Of a stretch of 40,050 nt of DNA, positions 7,941 to 16,190 are shown piece by piece. The notes beneath the pieces are model-generated. The model was not told where the DNA came from. It saw only the letters and a list, made by a program, of their open reading frames with translations, and searched no databases. The position numbers and the translations under genes are program-made. Source of the DNA: Candidatus Heimdallarchaeota archaeon (GTDB lineage Archaea > Asgardarchaeota > Heimdallarchaeia > Heimdallarchaeales > Kariarchaeaceae); the NCBI GenBank assembly GCA_015522385.1, contig WAMJ01000280.1, positions 1-40,050 of the forward strand, read 5' to 3'. Each line of letters starts with the position of its first letter. Position 1 is the stretch's first letter.

Positions 7941-9079
7941 AGGATCTGACCCATAAAGACTACCAGAGATACAGCAGGCACATCATAATGCCCGAAGTTG
8001 GGGTGGAGGGGCAGGAGAAGCTGAAAAATGCCAGAGTCCTTGTAATAGGAGCAGGAGGACTTGGATCACCTATCGCTATGTACTTGGCAGCTGCTGGAAT
8101 TGGGACTATTGGACTGGTAGATTTTGACGTCGTCGATGAGAGCAACCTGCAGAGGCAGATCATCCACTCGACTGAATACATCGGGAGACAGAAGATCGAG
8201 TCGGCCTCCCAACGCCTTAAGGGGATTAATCCCGAAATTGAGGTCATAACCTACAATGACTCACTGAGGTCAGACAATGCACTTCAGATCATGGAAGGAT
8301 ACGACGTCGTCTGTGACGGCACCGACAACTTCCAGACAAGGTACCTCGTGAACGACGCATGTGTCCTCCTAGGAATTCCAAATGTCTACGGATCAATATT
8401 CCAGTTCGAGGGACAAGTCTCTGTATTCGATGCGAAGAGAGGCCCGTGTTACCGCTGTCTCTACGCCAATCCTCCACCACCAGGTCTCGTACCGTCATGT
8501 GCGGAAGGAGGAGTGTTTGGAGTTCTTCCAGGAACAATCGGTACTCTCCAAGCAACCGAGATCATCAAACTCATTCTTGGAATAGGTGAACCGTTGATAG
8601 GGAGACTGATGCTCTATGATGCCTTGGACATGTCCTTCAGGGAGCTAAAACTCAAGAAGAACCCAGACTGCAAAGTCTGTGGAGAGAATCCAGAGGTAAC
8701 TGAGCTCATCGATTACGACGAGTTCTGTGGTGTGAGCTCTAAGGACGCAGAGTTGGTTGAGAACATCGATGTAAGGGAGCTTGAGGAGCTTCGCAGAAAG
8801 GGTGAGAAACACGTGCTCATTGATGTGCGTAACCCCACCGAGCTCCAGATCGGGAGGATTGATGGGTCGATTCTTATCCCTGAGAGGCTGATCGAGGAGA
8901 GAATCCACGAGCACGATATAGCCAAAGACGATTTGATCATCCTTCAGTGTAAGACGGGTATAAGGTCTGCGAGAGCACTGGTCAAGCTCAAGAGGATGGG
9001 ATACACCAATGTAAAGAACCTCCACGGTGGAATTAATGCGTGGGCAAGGTTGGTAGACCCCAAGATACCCCTCTACTAA
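7937..9079 (+). CDS. moeB: E1-like adenylyltransferase/sulfurtransferase with C-terminal rhodanese domain
   Basis: A 380-residue protein of MoeZ/MOCS3 architecture. The N-terminal E1 domain has the nucleotide-binding GAGGLG (38-43), Asp/Asn/Arg/Gln in DESNLQRQ, catalytic Asp in DGTDNFQTR, two zinc-binding Cys pairs (171/174 and 245/248), and a candidate thioester Cys188 in VPSCAEGG. The C-terminal rhodanese domain (about 275-380) has an active-site Cys338 in CKTGIRSA. It would adenylate the carrier's C-terminal glycine and deliver sulfur from the rhodanese persulfide to make the thiocarboxylate. It is the last gene of the operon. It could also serve molybdopterin or tRNA thiolation carriers elsewhere in the genome, as MOCS3 does. 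Confidence 0.92.
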   Translation: MKDLTHKDYQRYSRHIIMPEVGVEGQEKLKNARVLVIGAGGLGSPIAMYLAAAGIGTIGLVDFDVVDESNLQRQIIHSTEYIGRQKIESASQRLKGINPEIEVITYNDSLRSDNALQIMEGYDVVCDGTDNFQTRYLVNDACVLLGIPNVYGSIFQFEGQVSVFDAKRGPCYRCLYANPPPPGLVPSCAEGGVFGVLPGTIGTLQATEIIKLILGIGEPLIGRLMLYDALDMSFRELKLKKNPDCKVCGENPEVTELIDYDEFCGVSSKDAELVENIDVRELEELRRKGEKHVLIDVRNPTELQIGRIDGSILIPERLIEERIHEHDIAKDDLIILQCKTGIRSARALVKLKRMGYTNVKNLHGGINAWARLVDPKIPLY

Positions 9080-9109
9080 AGCACAACATAAATTGGGGCT
9101 CTCAATGGG

Positions 9110-9117
9110 TTTATAAA
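9110..9117 (+). promoter_or_regulatory. TATA element of the aldehyde dehydrogenase gene
   Basis: The sequence tttataaa is centred about 26 bases before ATG 9140, so this gene has its own promoter after the cysteine operon. Confidence 0.6.
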
Positions 9118-9139
9118 CGGTGCTGAGAACCTCTATTGG

Positions 9140-10558
9140 ATGGCGCAGCAGATCTCCCTAAGCAAGCCACAGGAAACTCCACCAGAAGAGATAGAAGAGA
9201 AGATCCGCAGGATGGAAACATACTTTCAATCCAACAGAACTCTAGACAGGAAACACCGCATTGCCTCCTTGAAGAGGCTCAAGAAGGCCCTGAAAGCACA
9301 CGAGGAAGAGGTGTTTACTGCAATGAAGCAGGAGCTTGGTAGATCGGAGATCGACAGTTTCCTCACGGACATCGGCATGGTGTATGACGAGATCAACTAC
9401 GTAATCAAACATCTTAAGGGCTGGATGAGACCCAAGAAGATGTCCGCAGGGATACTCAACATCGGGTCTAAAGCCGAGATCCAAAAGGTCCCCAAGGGAA
9501 AGGTGTTGATAATCTCCCCCTGGAACTACCCGATTAACCTACTGCTCATCCCGCTTGTATCAGTGATCTCAGCAGGAAATGTCGCACTCATCAAACCCTC
9601 CGAGTTCGTACCTCTGACATCCGCAGTCATCAGGAAGGTCATTGAGGAAGCATTTGAGCAAGGGTATGTCGAGATGGCCGAAGGGGGACCCGAGGTTTCC
9701 CAGTACCTGTTGAAGAAACCGTGGGGACACATCATGTTCACCGGTTCCCCCAAGGTGGGAAAGATTGTTTACAAGGCAGCTGCCGAGACGATGACCCCCG
9801 TCACTCTAGAGCTAGGAGGTAAGTCACCCGTCATAGTCGACCGCACGGCGAATCTGAAGTTAGCCGCGAAGAGAATAGCCCTTGGGAAGTTCTTTAATAA
9901 TGGTCAGACCTGTGTTGCACCCGACTATGTCATGGTAGAAGAGCCGATCAAGGAGAAATTCGTCAATGTCCTGAAAGACACAGTCACGGAGTTCTATGGG
10001 AAAACTAAGGAAAACCCGGGCTACAGCAGGATCATAAACGGGCGAAATTTCGACAGACTAAAGAACATGGTGGAGGGACAGAACATCATCGTACCGTCCG
10101 GTGAGGAGATGGACAAAAATGAGAGGTTTATCCCGCCTATATTTGTTCTCGATCCGGACATGGAGAGCACTTTGAGTAAGGAGGAGATATTCGGACCCAT
10201 CCTCATCATCAGAGGATACAATAACGAGGAGGACCTAATGAAGGTCCTTGCTGCTAATCCGACACCTCTTGCATTCTACATCTTCAGCACGGACAAGGAA
10301 TTCATGGAAAGAATAAGCCGGCAGTACCCCTCAGGAGACCTGGGGATCAATTCCACTGCCATGCATGCGGGAATTGCAGGAGTTCCCTTCGGTGGTATCG
10401 GAAACAGCGGAATAGGGAAGTACAAAGGAGTCTATGGATTTGATACCTTCTCACACATAAAGACAGTACTGAAAGCCAGCCCATGGTTTGACGATGGTTT
10501 GAAATATCCCCCATACCCAGGATTCTTCCTGAGGGTACTGAGATTCCTCTTCAGATAA
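9140..10558 (+). CDS. Class 3-type aldehyde dehydrogenase
   Basis: A 472-residue NAD(P)-dependent aldehyde dehydrogenase of the ALDH3/fatty aldehyde branch. Landmarks are ISPWNYPINL, the nucleotide-binding GSPKVGK, general base Glu224 in LELGGK, catalytic Cys258 in NNGQTCVAPDY, EEIFGPIL, and the ALDH3-like PFGGIGNSGIGKYKG near the C-terminus. The 34-residue distance between Glu and Cys matches the short ALDH3 class. The final stretch (YPGFFLRVLRFLFR) is hydrophobic and basic, reminiscent of the membrane-associating tail of fatty aldehyde dehydrogenases, so the enzyme may act on long-chain lipid aldehydes at the membrane. Substrate and tail function are inferred. Confidence 0.92.
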   Translation: MAQQISLSKPQETPPEEIEEKIRRMETYFQSNRTLDRKHRIASLKRLKKALKAHEEEVFTAMKQELGRSEIDSFLTDIGMVYDEINYVIKHLKGWMRPKKMSAGILNIGSKAEIQKVPKGKVLIISPWNYPINLLLIPLVSVISAGNVALIKPSEFVPLTSAVIRKVIEEAFEQGYVEMAEGGPEVSQYLLKKPWGHIMFTGSPKVGKIVYKAAAETMTPVTLELGGKSPVIVDRTANLKLAAKRIALGKFFNNGQTCVAPDYVMVEEPIKEKFVNVLKDTVTEFYGKTKENPGYSRIINGRNFDRLKNMVEGQNIIVPSGEEMDKNERFIPPIFVLDPDMESTLSKEEIFGPILIIRGYNNEEDLMKVLAANPTPLAFYIFSTDKEFMERISRQYPSGDLGINSTAMHAGIAGVPFGGIGNSGIGKYKGVYGFDTFSHIKTVLKASPWFDDGLKYPPYPGFFLRVLRFLFR

Positions 10559-10582
10559 ATCCCTACTACCCATCAAGGGTGC

Positions 10583-11917
10583 TCACAGAATAACTCTCTG
10601 AACCATTTTTAGGTAATCTATGATGTCGCTCTTCGTGAGCTTTTCGGTCAATGATGGATTCGAGTCAAGTGCTCGGTGGGATTTTAATATTGATTTATCA
10701 ACAGTCTCCCGATGGTGAAGAACATCTACTATTAAACTTTGGATCTCAGAATCCTCTGCGATATATTGCGCTTGATCCATAAGCAGCTCATATTTTGCGT
10801 AATCGCCCCTAACATACTGGAATTTAGCTGCGAGAATCAACCCATTGACCCTATAAATTAGGAGATTATTGATATTTGCGATATTGAGGAGATCGGAGAT
10901 TAACTGATCTATTTCGACCCATAGTGGTGATTTCTCACTTTCGTCAATGACACTGATCTCAATCAGATAGAGTTCGATGAGATGTGAAATACATTTGATA
11001 CGCAAGTGCCCACTAACCAAGGATCCCTCGAGAATTTCCTCAAACGCCTTCTGCGATTTAAACTTGATATGAAGTCTTGGATTGGCTTTCTGCCAGATTG
11101 CTTTTGCAACTTTACGCCGTGCGTCGATAATCTTCGTGCCATTGAAAGATTCGAGATATAGTAGCTTCTCATACCATAGCTGTGTGAGTTTAAGATCACG
11201 TCTAGAAAGAATCTCTACTGCAGAGAGGTATATCTTTGACAAATCCCTATTGTTCTCCCAGAGTTTAGCAATTTTTTCCGACTCCCTAAACTTCTCAAGG
11301 GCTTCGGACTCTGCACCTGAATGTGCCAGTAGCAGACCAAGGGCATAATAATAATGACCAGTATGAGGGTTATTTGGGATCTGTGACACTAGGTGGGAGA
11401 TATCCTTGAGTCTCTGCTCTGCCTCCGCGAAACTACCTTGCCTAATATTATTTATGGCCAGATTTGTTGAAACAACAACAACATCCATCACACCTCGAAT
11501 GGAGCTCGAATCTAGAAACTCTAATGCATGAAGATTGTCAGTAATAGCCTTGACATATTGTCCAGTAAAACCATGGTAGATTGCCCTTGTACGGTAGAAC
11601 TCACCGTGAAGTATCGAATTTAAACTGTCATTATTGGAGAGATAGAGGTGCACAAGATCTAATATTTCGTTCATCTTGGAATAGTTAGACACACCCCAGT
11701 GGGCGTATGCCTGTCGTAGTAGGATATCAGCATAAAGTTCATGACTAGGCGAAACATCAATAGCTTTGAGAACATCAAGTGACTCAGTGTACCTACCTTT
11801 GAACTGAAGAAAAAATGCGTATAGTAATTGAGTTTTTGGATCTAGATGGGCAGTAGAGTGATACTGTGTGCAGAATTCTTCTATATCCCCTCTAAATAGA
11901 AGTTCCTCAAGATCCAT
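10583..11917 (-). CDS. TPR-like helical repeat protein
   Basis: A 444-residue protein built of paired helices with TPR character. Examples are YAFFLQFKGRYTESLDVLKA, YALGLLLAHSGAESEALEKF and LAAKFQYVRGDYAKYELLMD. There is no signal peptide, membrane helix or catalytic motif, so it is probably a cytosolic scaffold for protein binding. The start is ATG 11917, with a very A/T-rich promoter region immediately upstream (11918-11950). The gene is transcribed alone and converges on the aldehyde dehydrogenase gene. Its base composition is more AT-rich than the genes to its left. The repeat class is likely and the partner is unknown. Confidence 0.75.
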   Translation of the reverse strand: MDLEELLFRGDIEEFCTQYHSTAHLDPKTQLLYAFFLQFKGRYTESLDVLKAIDVSPSHELYADILLRQAYAHWGVSNYSKMNEILDLVHLYLSNNDSLNSILHGEFYRTRAIYHGFTGQYVKAITDNLHALEFLDSSSIRGVMDVVVVSTNLAINNIRQGSFAEAEQRLKDISHLVSQIPNNPHTGHYYYALGLLLAHSGAESEALEKFRESEKIAKLWENNRDLSKIYLSAVEILSRRDLKLTQLWYEKLLYLESFNGTKIIDARRKVAKAIWQKANPRLHIKFKSQKAFEEILEGSLVSGHLRIKCISHLIELYLIEISVIDESEKSPLWVEIDQLISDLLNIANINNLLIYRVNGLILAAKFQYVRGDYAKYELLMDQAQYIAEDSEIQSLIVDVLHHRETVDKSILKSHRALDSNPSLTEKLTKSDIIDYLKMVQRVIL

Positions 11918-12177
11918 GAAAATATATTATATTAATACATTATAAGCATTTTTCTCGGCCGACAAATGCTACATAACATCCCATTCCACCATTCAATTGA
12001 TAAATTTAGAGGAGAAGCAAGTATGTTAAGGCGTTTCATCACCAATATTTTGACCTACACTATAGAAAAGGGTTGATCGAGATTTCTGTTGAATTATATT
12101 GCCCCATAGTATAGATATATCGTCACCTATGTAAACGAATCCCAGAAGTGATTAATCAGCAGACATAGTACACGAAT

Positions 12178-12252
12178 ATGAAGAACCCCCCGCATGACAC
12201 CTCCCTAAGGGGGTCGGCAAGTTCTTCTAGAGAATATACCTCCCTTACATAA
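12178..12252 (+). CDS. Possible 24-residue leader peptide
   Basis: An ATG frame of 24 codons lies 81 bases upstream of the aspartokinase-homoserine dehydrogenase start. An A/T element (attaatc, about 12151-12157) is centred about 25 bases before this ATG, the same spacing as real genes in the window. The peptide contains five serines and three threonines, and its coding sequence spans a strong hairpin. A leader peptide for a threonine-pathway gene is possible. The aspartokinase gene also has its own closer promoter, so this may be a chance frame. Low confidence. Confidence 0.25.
   Translation: MKNPPHDTSLRGSASSSREYTSLT
12180..12227 (+). ncRNA. Two-part hairpin upstream of the aspartokinase gene
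   Basis: GAAGAAC (12180-12186) pairs perfectly with GTTCTTC (12221-12227), and CCCCC (12187-12191) with GGGGG (12209-12213). This leaves a 17-base loop and a 7-base bulge on the 3' side. Twelve pairs, six of them in an unbroken C/G run, make this the most stable short structure I noticed between genes. It could be a regulatory leader, a small RNA or a terminator-like element. It matches no riboswitch consensus I know. Confidence 0.4.
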
Positions 12253-12332
12253 CGGTAACAATCGAGATCGGACGGTATGAATTGGACATTAAATAGACAC
12301 TTTCATTAAACACCGAATCCATCGAGAGTTTA

Positions 12333-14786
12333 GTGAACTGGGAAGTACACAAATTTGGAGGATCCAGTCTCGCAGATGCGGAAGTCATCTCAAAAGTAGC
12401 TGAGATAGTAGAGGAAGGGCAGGCAGTTGTTCTCTCCGCTATGGGAGGCGTGACTGACAAGCTAGTAGCACTCATCGATGAAGCGATCTTCATGAAGGAG
12501 AGCAACAGCATAGAAGAGCTCTACAATCTCCATGTGATAACCAGCAAAGAGCTGGGTGTAGAAAGCACCGTTGAAGGACGGATTAAATCAGATTTTCAGG
12601 ATCTGAGAAACCTACTCAGAACTATCTGGATAACCGGGGCTACCAGCCCTGAGATTGAGGCACAGATACTTGGTTATGGAGAACAGTGGTCCACGATTAT
12701 TATGGAAAATTACCTGAAATCCGTGGGGCATTCGGTGCTAAGGATCGACGCAAGGGAGGTCCTAGTGGTGGAGAACGAGTCAAGTTCCGTCTCGGTACTC
12801 TGGGAGCTGAGCTCAGAGAACCTTGAAAAAGTTGTTGGAGACTTCAAGGGTACACTTGTGATTACCGGGTTCGTGGCTTCAACTCTTGACGGTCATCCCA
12901 CCACTCTGAAACGGAACGGAAGTGATCTCTCCGCTGCCATATTCGGAGTACTGCTCGGGTCGCCCACTGTCCACATATGGACGGATGTGGACGGGATTTT
13001 TAGCGCAGACCCCAGAAGAGTACCTAATGCCGTGATCCTAGAGGAGATCTCCTACCTTGAAGCCCTCGAGCTCGCATACTTCGGGGCGAAGATCCTGCAC
13101 CCGGGGACCATACAACCTGCACGGGAGAACAACATCGAGATTGTAATCAAGAACACGTTCAGACCCACCGTGAGGGGGACGAGAATTACGGGATCACCGA
13201 GAGGTAAGAAGAAGAGTCTTATCAAAGGAATAGCTACAATCGAGGGAATAGCCCTGCTCACACTGGAAGGAACTGGGATGATAGGGGTGCCAGGCATAGC
13301 GAGGAAGTTATTCACAGCACTCTCCGAGGACAACATCTCGGTGATCATGATCTCGCAGGGAAGCTCGGAATACTCCATTTGCGTCGCTGTAAGGGAAGAA
13401 GACGGAGAGAGGGGGAAGAAGGCAATCGAGAGGGCATTCGCCTACGAAGCTTTGCAAGGAGAGATCAGCACAGTAACCGTGGAGAAGAACTGTGGAATAC
13501 TCTCCGTCGTTGGAGACAATATGGTGCGCCAGCAAGGTATCGCGTCCATTCTCTTCCAGAGCTTAGCCCGAGCGCGGATAAATGTGAGAATGATCTCACA
13601 GGGGAGTTCTGAACGGAATATCTCGGTCGTTCTGGACAGCACCGATATGACCAAGGGACTAAGGTCGGTGCATTCAGCGTTCTATCTCTCCCACCTCACA
13701 CTGTCCGTTGGGATAGTAGGAGTGGGGCTCATCGGTGGGGCACTCATCGAGCAGATAGCCAAGCAACAGCAGTGGTTGAGGGACAGCTTGAACATAGACC
13801 TGAAGATCAGTGCTCTGTCCAACTCGAAGAAGATGCTCCTTGGGGATGGGATAGACCTCTCAAAATGGAGAGAGACCCTTGAGAAGAACGGGGAGAACTA
13901 CGACCTGAAGAAACTGGAGGACTCCGTGGACAACGACCACATCCCGCATGCAGTAATAATTGACTGCACCGCTTCGCAGGATGTTGCCTTGAGGTACAGG
14001 TCGTGGCTCGATAGGGGCATTCACGTTATCACCCCCAACAAGAGGGCGAATTCTGGCCCGTTTGGATACTACAGTCAGATTAGTAGGTACATGGATCCAC
14101 AAGCATCCGTGAATCCACTGGTGAGATCTACCCACTACTTCTACGAGACTACCGCAGGAGCAGGTCTTCCCGTGATCAGTACGTTGAAGGACCTGATCAA
14201 GACCGGAGATGAGATCCTCTCAATCGAGGGGGTTCTCTCAGGAACCATCTCATACATCTTCAACCAACTAGCAACCGGGGCGAGATTCTCGGACGTGGTC
14301 AAGGACGCAAAACTAAAGGGATACACCGAACCTGATCCCAGGGATGACTTGTCCGGTTTGGACTTCGCTCGCAAATTGGTCATCCTCGCACGGGAGGCAG
14401 GGTCAGATATCGAATTAGAGGACGTCTCCATCGAGACCATGATCTCCGATAATCTCTTCACAGGCTCAGTTCAGGAGTTCATGAAGGAGGTCTCCTCCGA
14501 GGACGACAGAATGAAGAGGTTGTGCGAAGAGGCAGCAGAGAGGGGAGAGTCCGTCAGGTACGTCGGATCGATTGAGGACGGGAAGTGTACCTTGAAGTTG
14601 CAAAACTATCCCCTCAGCCATCCGTTCTCCAACCTCAAGGGGAGTGAGAATATAGTACTATTTAGAACTAAGAGGTACAGCCAGTATCCACTAGTTGTAC
14701 AGGGACCGGGGGCAGGTGCAGAAGTCACAGCATCAGGGATTTTTGCGGAGTTGATCCGGTTAGCAAATATGCTCAGCAACTCATAG
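12333..14786 (+). CDS. thrA: Bifunctional aspartokinase-homoserine dehydrogenase
   Basis: An 817-residue fusion, the length of E. coli ThrA (about 820). The aspartokinase domain starts with HKFGGSS (6-12) and includes LKRNGSDLSAAIFG and WTDVDGIF. Two ACT regulatory domains follow, each with an ISQGSSE motif (near residues 345 and 425). The homoserine dehydrogenase domain begins with VGIVGVGLIGG (about 458), then VITPNKRAN near 564, YETTAGAGLPVISTL, LSGTISYIFNQL near 635, and GYTEPDPRDDLSGLD. It would catalyse the first and third steps from aspartate toward threonine and methionine, with feedback control through the ACT domains. The start is GTG 12333. The fused form is common in gamma-proteobacteria and plants and, to my knowledge, rare in archaea. 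Confidence 0.95.
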   Translation: MNWEVHKFGGSSLADAEVISKVAEIVEEGQAVVLSAMGGVTDKLVALIDEAIFMKESNSIEELYNLHVITSKELGVESTVEGRIKSDFQDLRNLLRTIWITGATSPEIEAQILGYGEQWSTIIMENYLKSVGHSVLRIDAREVLVVENESSSVSVLWELSSENLEKVVGDFKGTLVITGFVASTLDGHPTTLKRNGSDLSAAIFGVLLGSPTVHIWTDVDGIFSADPRRVPNAVILEEISYLEALELAYFGAKILHPGTIQPARENNIEIVIKNTFRPTVRGTRITGSPRGKKKSLIKGIATIEGIALLTLEGTGMIGVPGIARKLFTALSEDNISVIMISQGSSEYSICVAVREEDGERGKKAIERAFAYEALQGEISTVTVEKNCGILSVVGDNMVRQQGIASILFQSLARARINVRMISQGSSERNISVVLDSTDMTKGLRSVHSAFYLSHLTLSVGIVGVGLIGGALIEQIAKQQQWLRDSLNIDLKISALSNSKKMLLGDGIDLSKWRETLEKNGENYDLKKLEDSVDNDHIPHAVIIDCTASQDVALRYRSWLDRGIHVITPNKRANSGPFGYYSQISRYMDPQASVNPLVRSTHYFYETTAGAGLPVISTLKDLIKTGDEILSIEGVLSGTISYIFNQLATGARFSDVVKDAKLKGYTEPDPRDDLSGLDFARKLVILAREAGSDIELEDVSIETMISDNLFTGSVQEFMKEVSSEDDRMKRLCEEAAERGESVRYVGSIEDGKCTLKLQNYPLSHPFSNLKGSENIVLFRTKRYSQYPLVVQGPGAGAEVTASGIFAELIRLANMLSNS

Positions 14787-14788
14787 GA

Positions 14789-15544
14789 TTAGAGATTGTA
14801 AACCTTTTTTACATCAACATTTTTTAGATGGAGAATACTGCCCTCGATGTGGACTGCAAATATCTGTTCCTTGGTCAGGAGGTCGACAAGGGAGTCTTCT
14901 AGATATATCGAGGAAAAAACGGGAACAAGTTGATACCCCGTGTACTCTGGGAAAAACTCGAAGAACTTCCCACTCTTCACGAATTCAGAGAACCTCATAA
15001 TGTACTCCTTTGAAGCGGTTGATTTTGTCTCATCGAGGAATACCAGCTTTTTATCCTCGAACACTGCGATGAGATCGAATTCCTTCTTGATACCTTTAGA
15101 CTTGATTTTTTTCCATCTGCGGATCATGATATCATCGGGTTCGTGGAGACCGAAATATTCCTTGAGCATTATGTGGAAATTTGGAAATATCAAATCCTCT
15201 ACTATTGTCCCCATTTTATTGGCCAAATCTCCCCATTTCTTATTCATCTCCTTCCGATCCCTGCGCATTTCCTCCTTAAATTCACTCATCTCTTCCTTAA
15301 ATTCACTCATCTCCTCCCTCATCGCCTTACGATCCTTCTGCATCTCCTCCTTAAATTCACTCATCTCCTCCCTCATCGCCTTACGATCCCTCTGCATCTC
15401 CTCCTTAAATTCACTCATCTCGTCCTTGAATACAGTCATCTCGCCCGCAAGTTGATCGATACTGCTCATCACCCTGTTTTGAGAGAATAATAGATCTTTG
15501 AATAAGCTTTCTAATTCACTTACCCTTTTCTCAACTTGGGCCAT
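14789..15544 (-). CDS. Coiled-coil protein with C-terminal PD-(D/E)XK nuclease-like domain (DUF3782-like)
   Basis: A 251-residue protein. Residues 1-110 form a long coiled coil with near-identical 18-residue repeats (MSEFKEEMQRDRKAMREE and variants). Residues 113-250 resemble DUF3782-type nuclease-fold domains: Asp157 in KEFDLIAV, then Glu172-Thr-Lys174 in VFLDETKS, the pattern of a PD-(D/E)XK active site. Such proteins are widespread in cyanobacteria and archaea and mostly uncharacterised. The coiled coil probably drives oligomerisation. The gene converges on the aspartokinase gene with two bases between their stop codons. It is more AT-rich than its left neighbour. Enzyme activity is inferred from the motif only. 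Confidence 0.75.
   Translation of the reverse strand: MAQVEKRVSELESLFKDLLFSQNRVMSSIDQLAGEMTVFKDEMSEFKEEMQRDRKAMREEMSEFKEEMQKDRKAMREEMSEFKEEMSEFKEEMRRDRKEMNKKWGDLANKMGTIVEDLIFPNFHIMLKEYFGLHEPDDIMIRRWKKIKSKGIKKEFDLIAVFEDKKLVFLDETKSTASKEYIMRFSEFVKSGKFFEFFPEYTGYQLVPVFSSIYLEDSLVDLLTKEQIFAVHIEGSILHLKNVDVKKVYNL
15309..15416 (-). repeat. 54-bp tandem direct repeat, two full copies
   Basis: Copies at 15309-15362 and 15363-15416 differ at a single base in my reading. Shorter related pieces flank them, for example a 21-base part at 15288-15308. Each copy encodes one 18-residue coiled-coil unit, so length changes keep the reading frame. The near-identity suggests recent duplication. Confidence 0.85.
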
Positions 15545-15653
15545 ACTTCATAAATAATTAATCAAGCTTATAATCTTTTCAGATACTCCGAATAAGTTCA
15601 AATAGATTATTTTCAAGCAGAGCTTCAAATACCAGTACCACAAAGCTCACTCA

Positions 15654-16190
15654 ATGAGAATTATGACAATCTTTGCCATATTGATCTTGGTAACAGCAAG
15701 CACTGCACAGACCCTTGATCTCAGGGAAGCCAATGTTACCGATGTGGAGTTCCAGGAACTAGAGGGAAAGGTGAACTTCGACGTGACCCTTTACCACAAT
15801 GATGATGGAGAGGAAGGATACGCCGATTACTGGCAGGTAGAGTCCCTCAACGGGACACTGCTTGGTCGAAGAATCCTGACCCACGCCCACGGAACGGTTG
15901 AGTTTACGAGATCTGCAGTAATTCCCATCTCAATCGAGGAGTGGGTGGTTGTACGAGGCCATGACGCGACCCACGGATTCGGGGGTCAACTTGCTCTCGT
16001 GAACATGGATACAGCAGAGAAGATTTTCGTGGATCAGGGATCGGAGCCGCAGAACATGTCCGACTATTTCGAGAACTCCACCTTCTCAGTGGTCTCCACC
16101 AATCGGGGGAGTACTTCACAATCTGTCCCGCTCGCCACACCACTGCTTCTTGTATCGGCAGTTCTGGTAGCCCGTAAGATCAGGCGTTAG
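15654..16190 (+). CDS. Small secreted protein with C-terminal membrane anchor
   Basis: A 178-residue protein with an N-terminal signal peptide (MRIMTIFAILILVTASTAQ, cleavage probably after the Ala/Thr-Ala region) and a C-terminal hydrophobic helix ending VARKIRR. The middle is a beta-rich extracytoplasmic domain containing several N-glycosylation-type sequons (NVT, NGT, NMS, NST). I do not recognise the domain. The C-terminal anchor with basic tail recurs in other surface proteins of this window (20561-21007, 25953-26321). The stop codon directly abuts the stop codon of the next, convergent gene. Confidence 0.7.
   Translation: MRIMTIFAILILVTASTAQTLDLREANVTDVEFQELEGKVNFDVTLYHNDDGEEGYADYWQVESLNGTLLGRRILTHAHGTVEFTRSAVIPISIEEWVVVRGHDATHGFGGQLALVNMDTAEKIFVDQGSEPQNMSDYFENSTFSVVSTNRGSTSQSVPLATPLLLVSAVLVARKIRR

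Larger units (their letters stand above)
11918..12332. other. Divergent intergenic region with hairpin and possible short ORF
   Basis: This gap separates the TPR-like gene from the aspartokinase gene. Besides the TPR gene's promoter it holds a strong hairpin with an overlapping 24-codon frame (entered separately) and two A/T elements before the aspartokinase GTG. One is ttaaatag near 12289-12296 and the other is cattaaac near 12304-12311. The second gives the usual distance for a leaderless start at 12333. I see no tRNA or other known RNA. Confidence 0.5.

Noticed and set aside
14940..15455. 171-codon plus-strand frame over the coiled-coil gene
   Set aside because: Its Ser/Leu repeats are the antisense reading of the coiled-coil repeats; the minus-strand gene has domains and a start.
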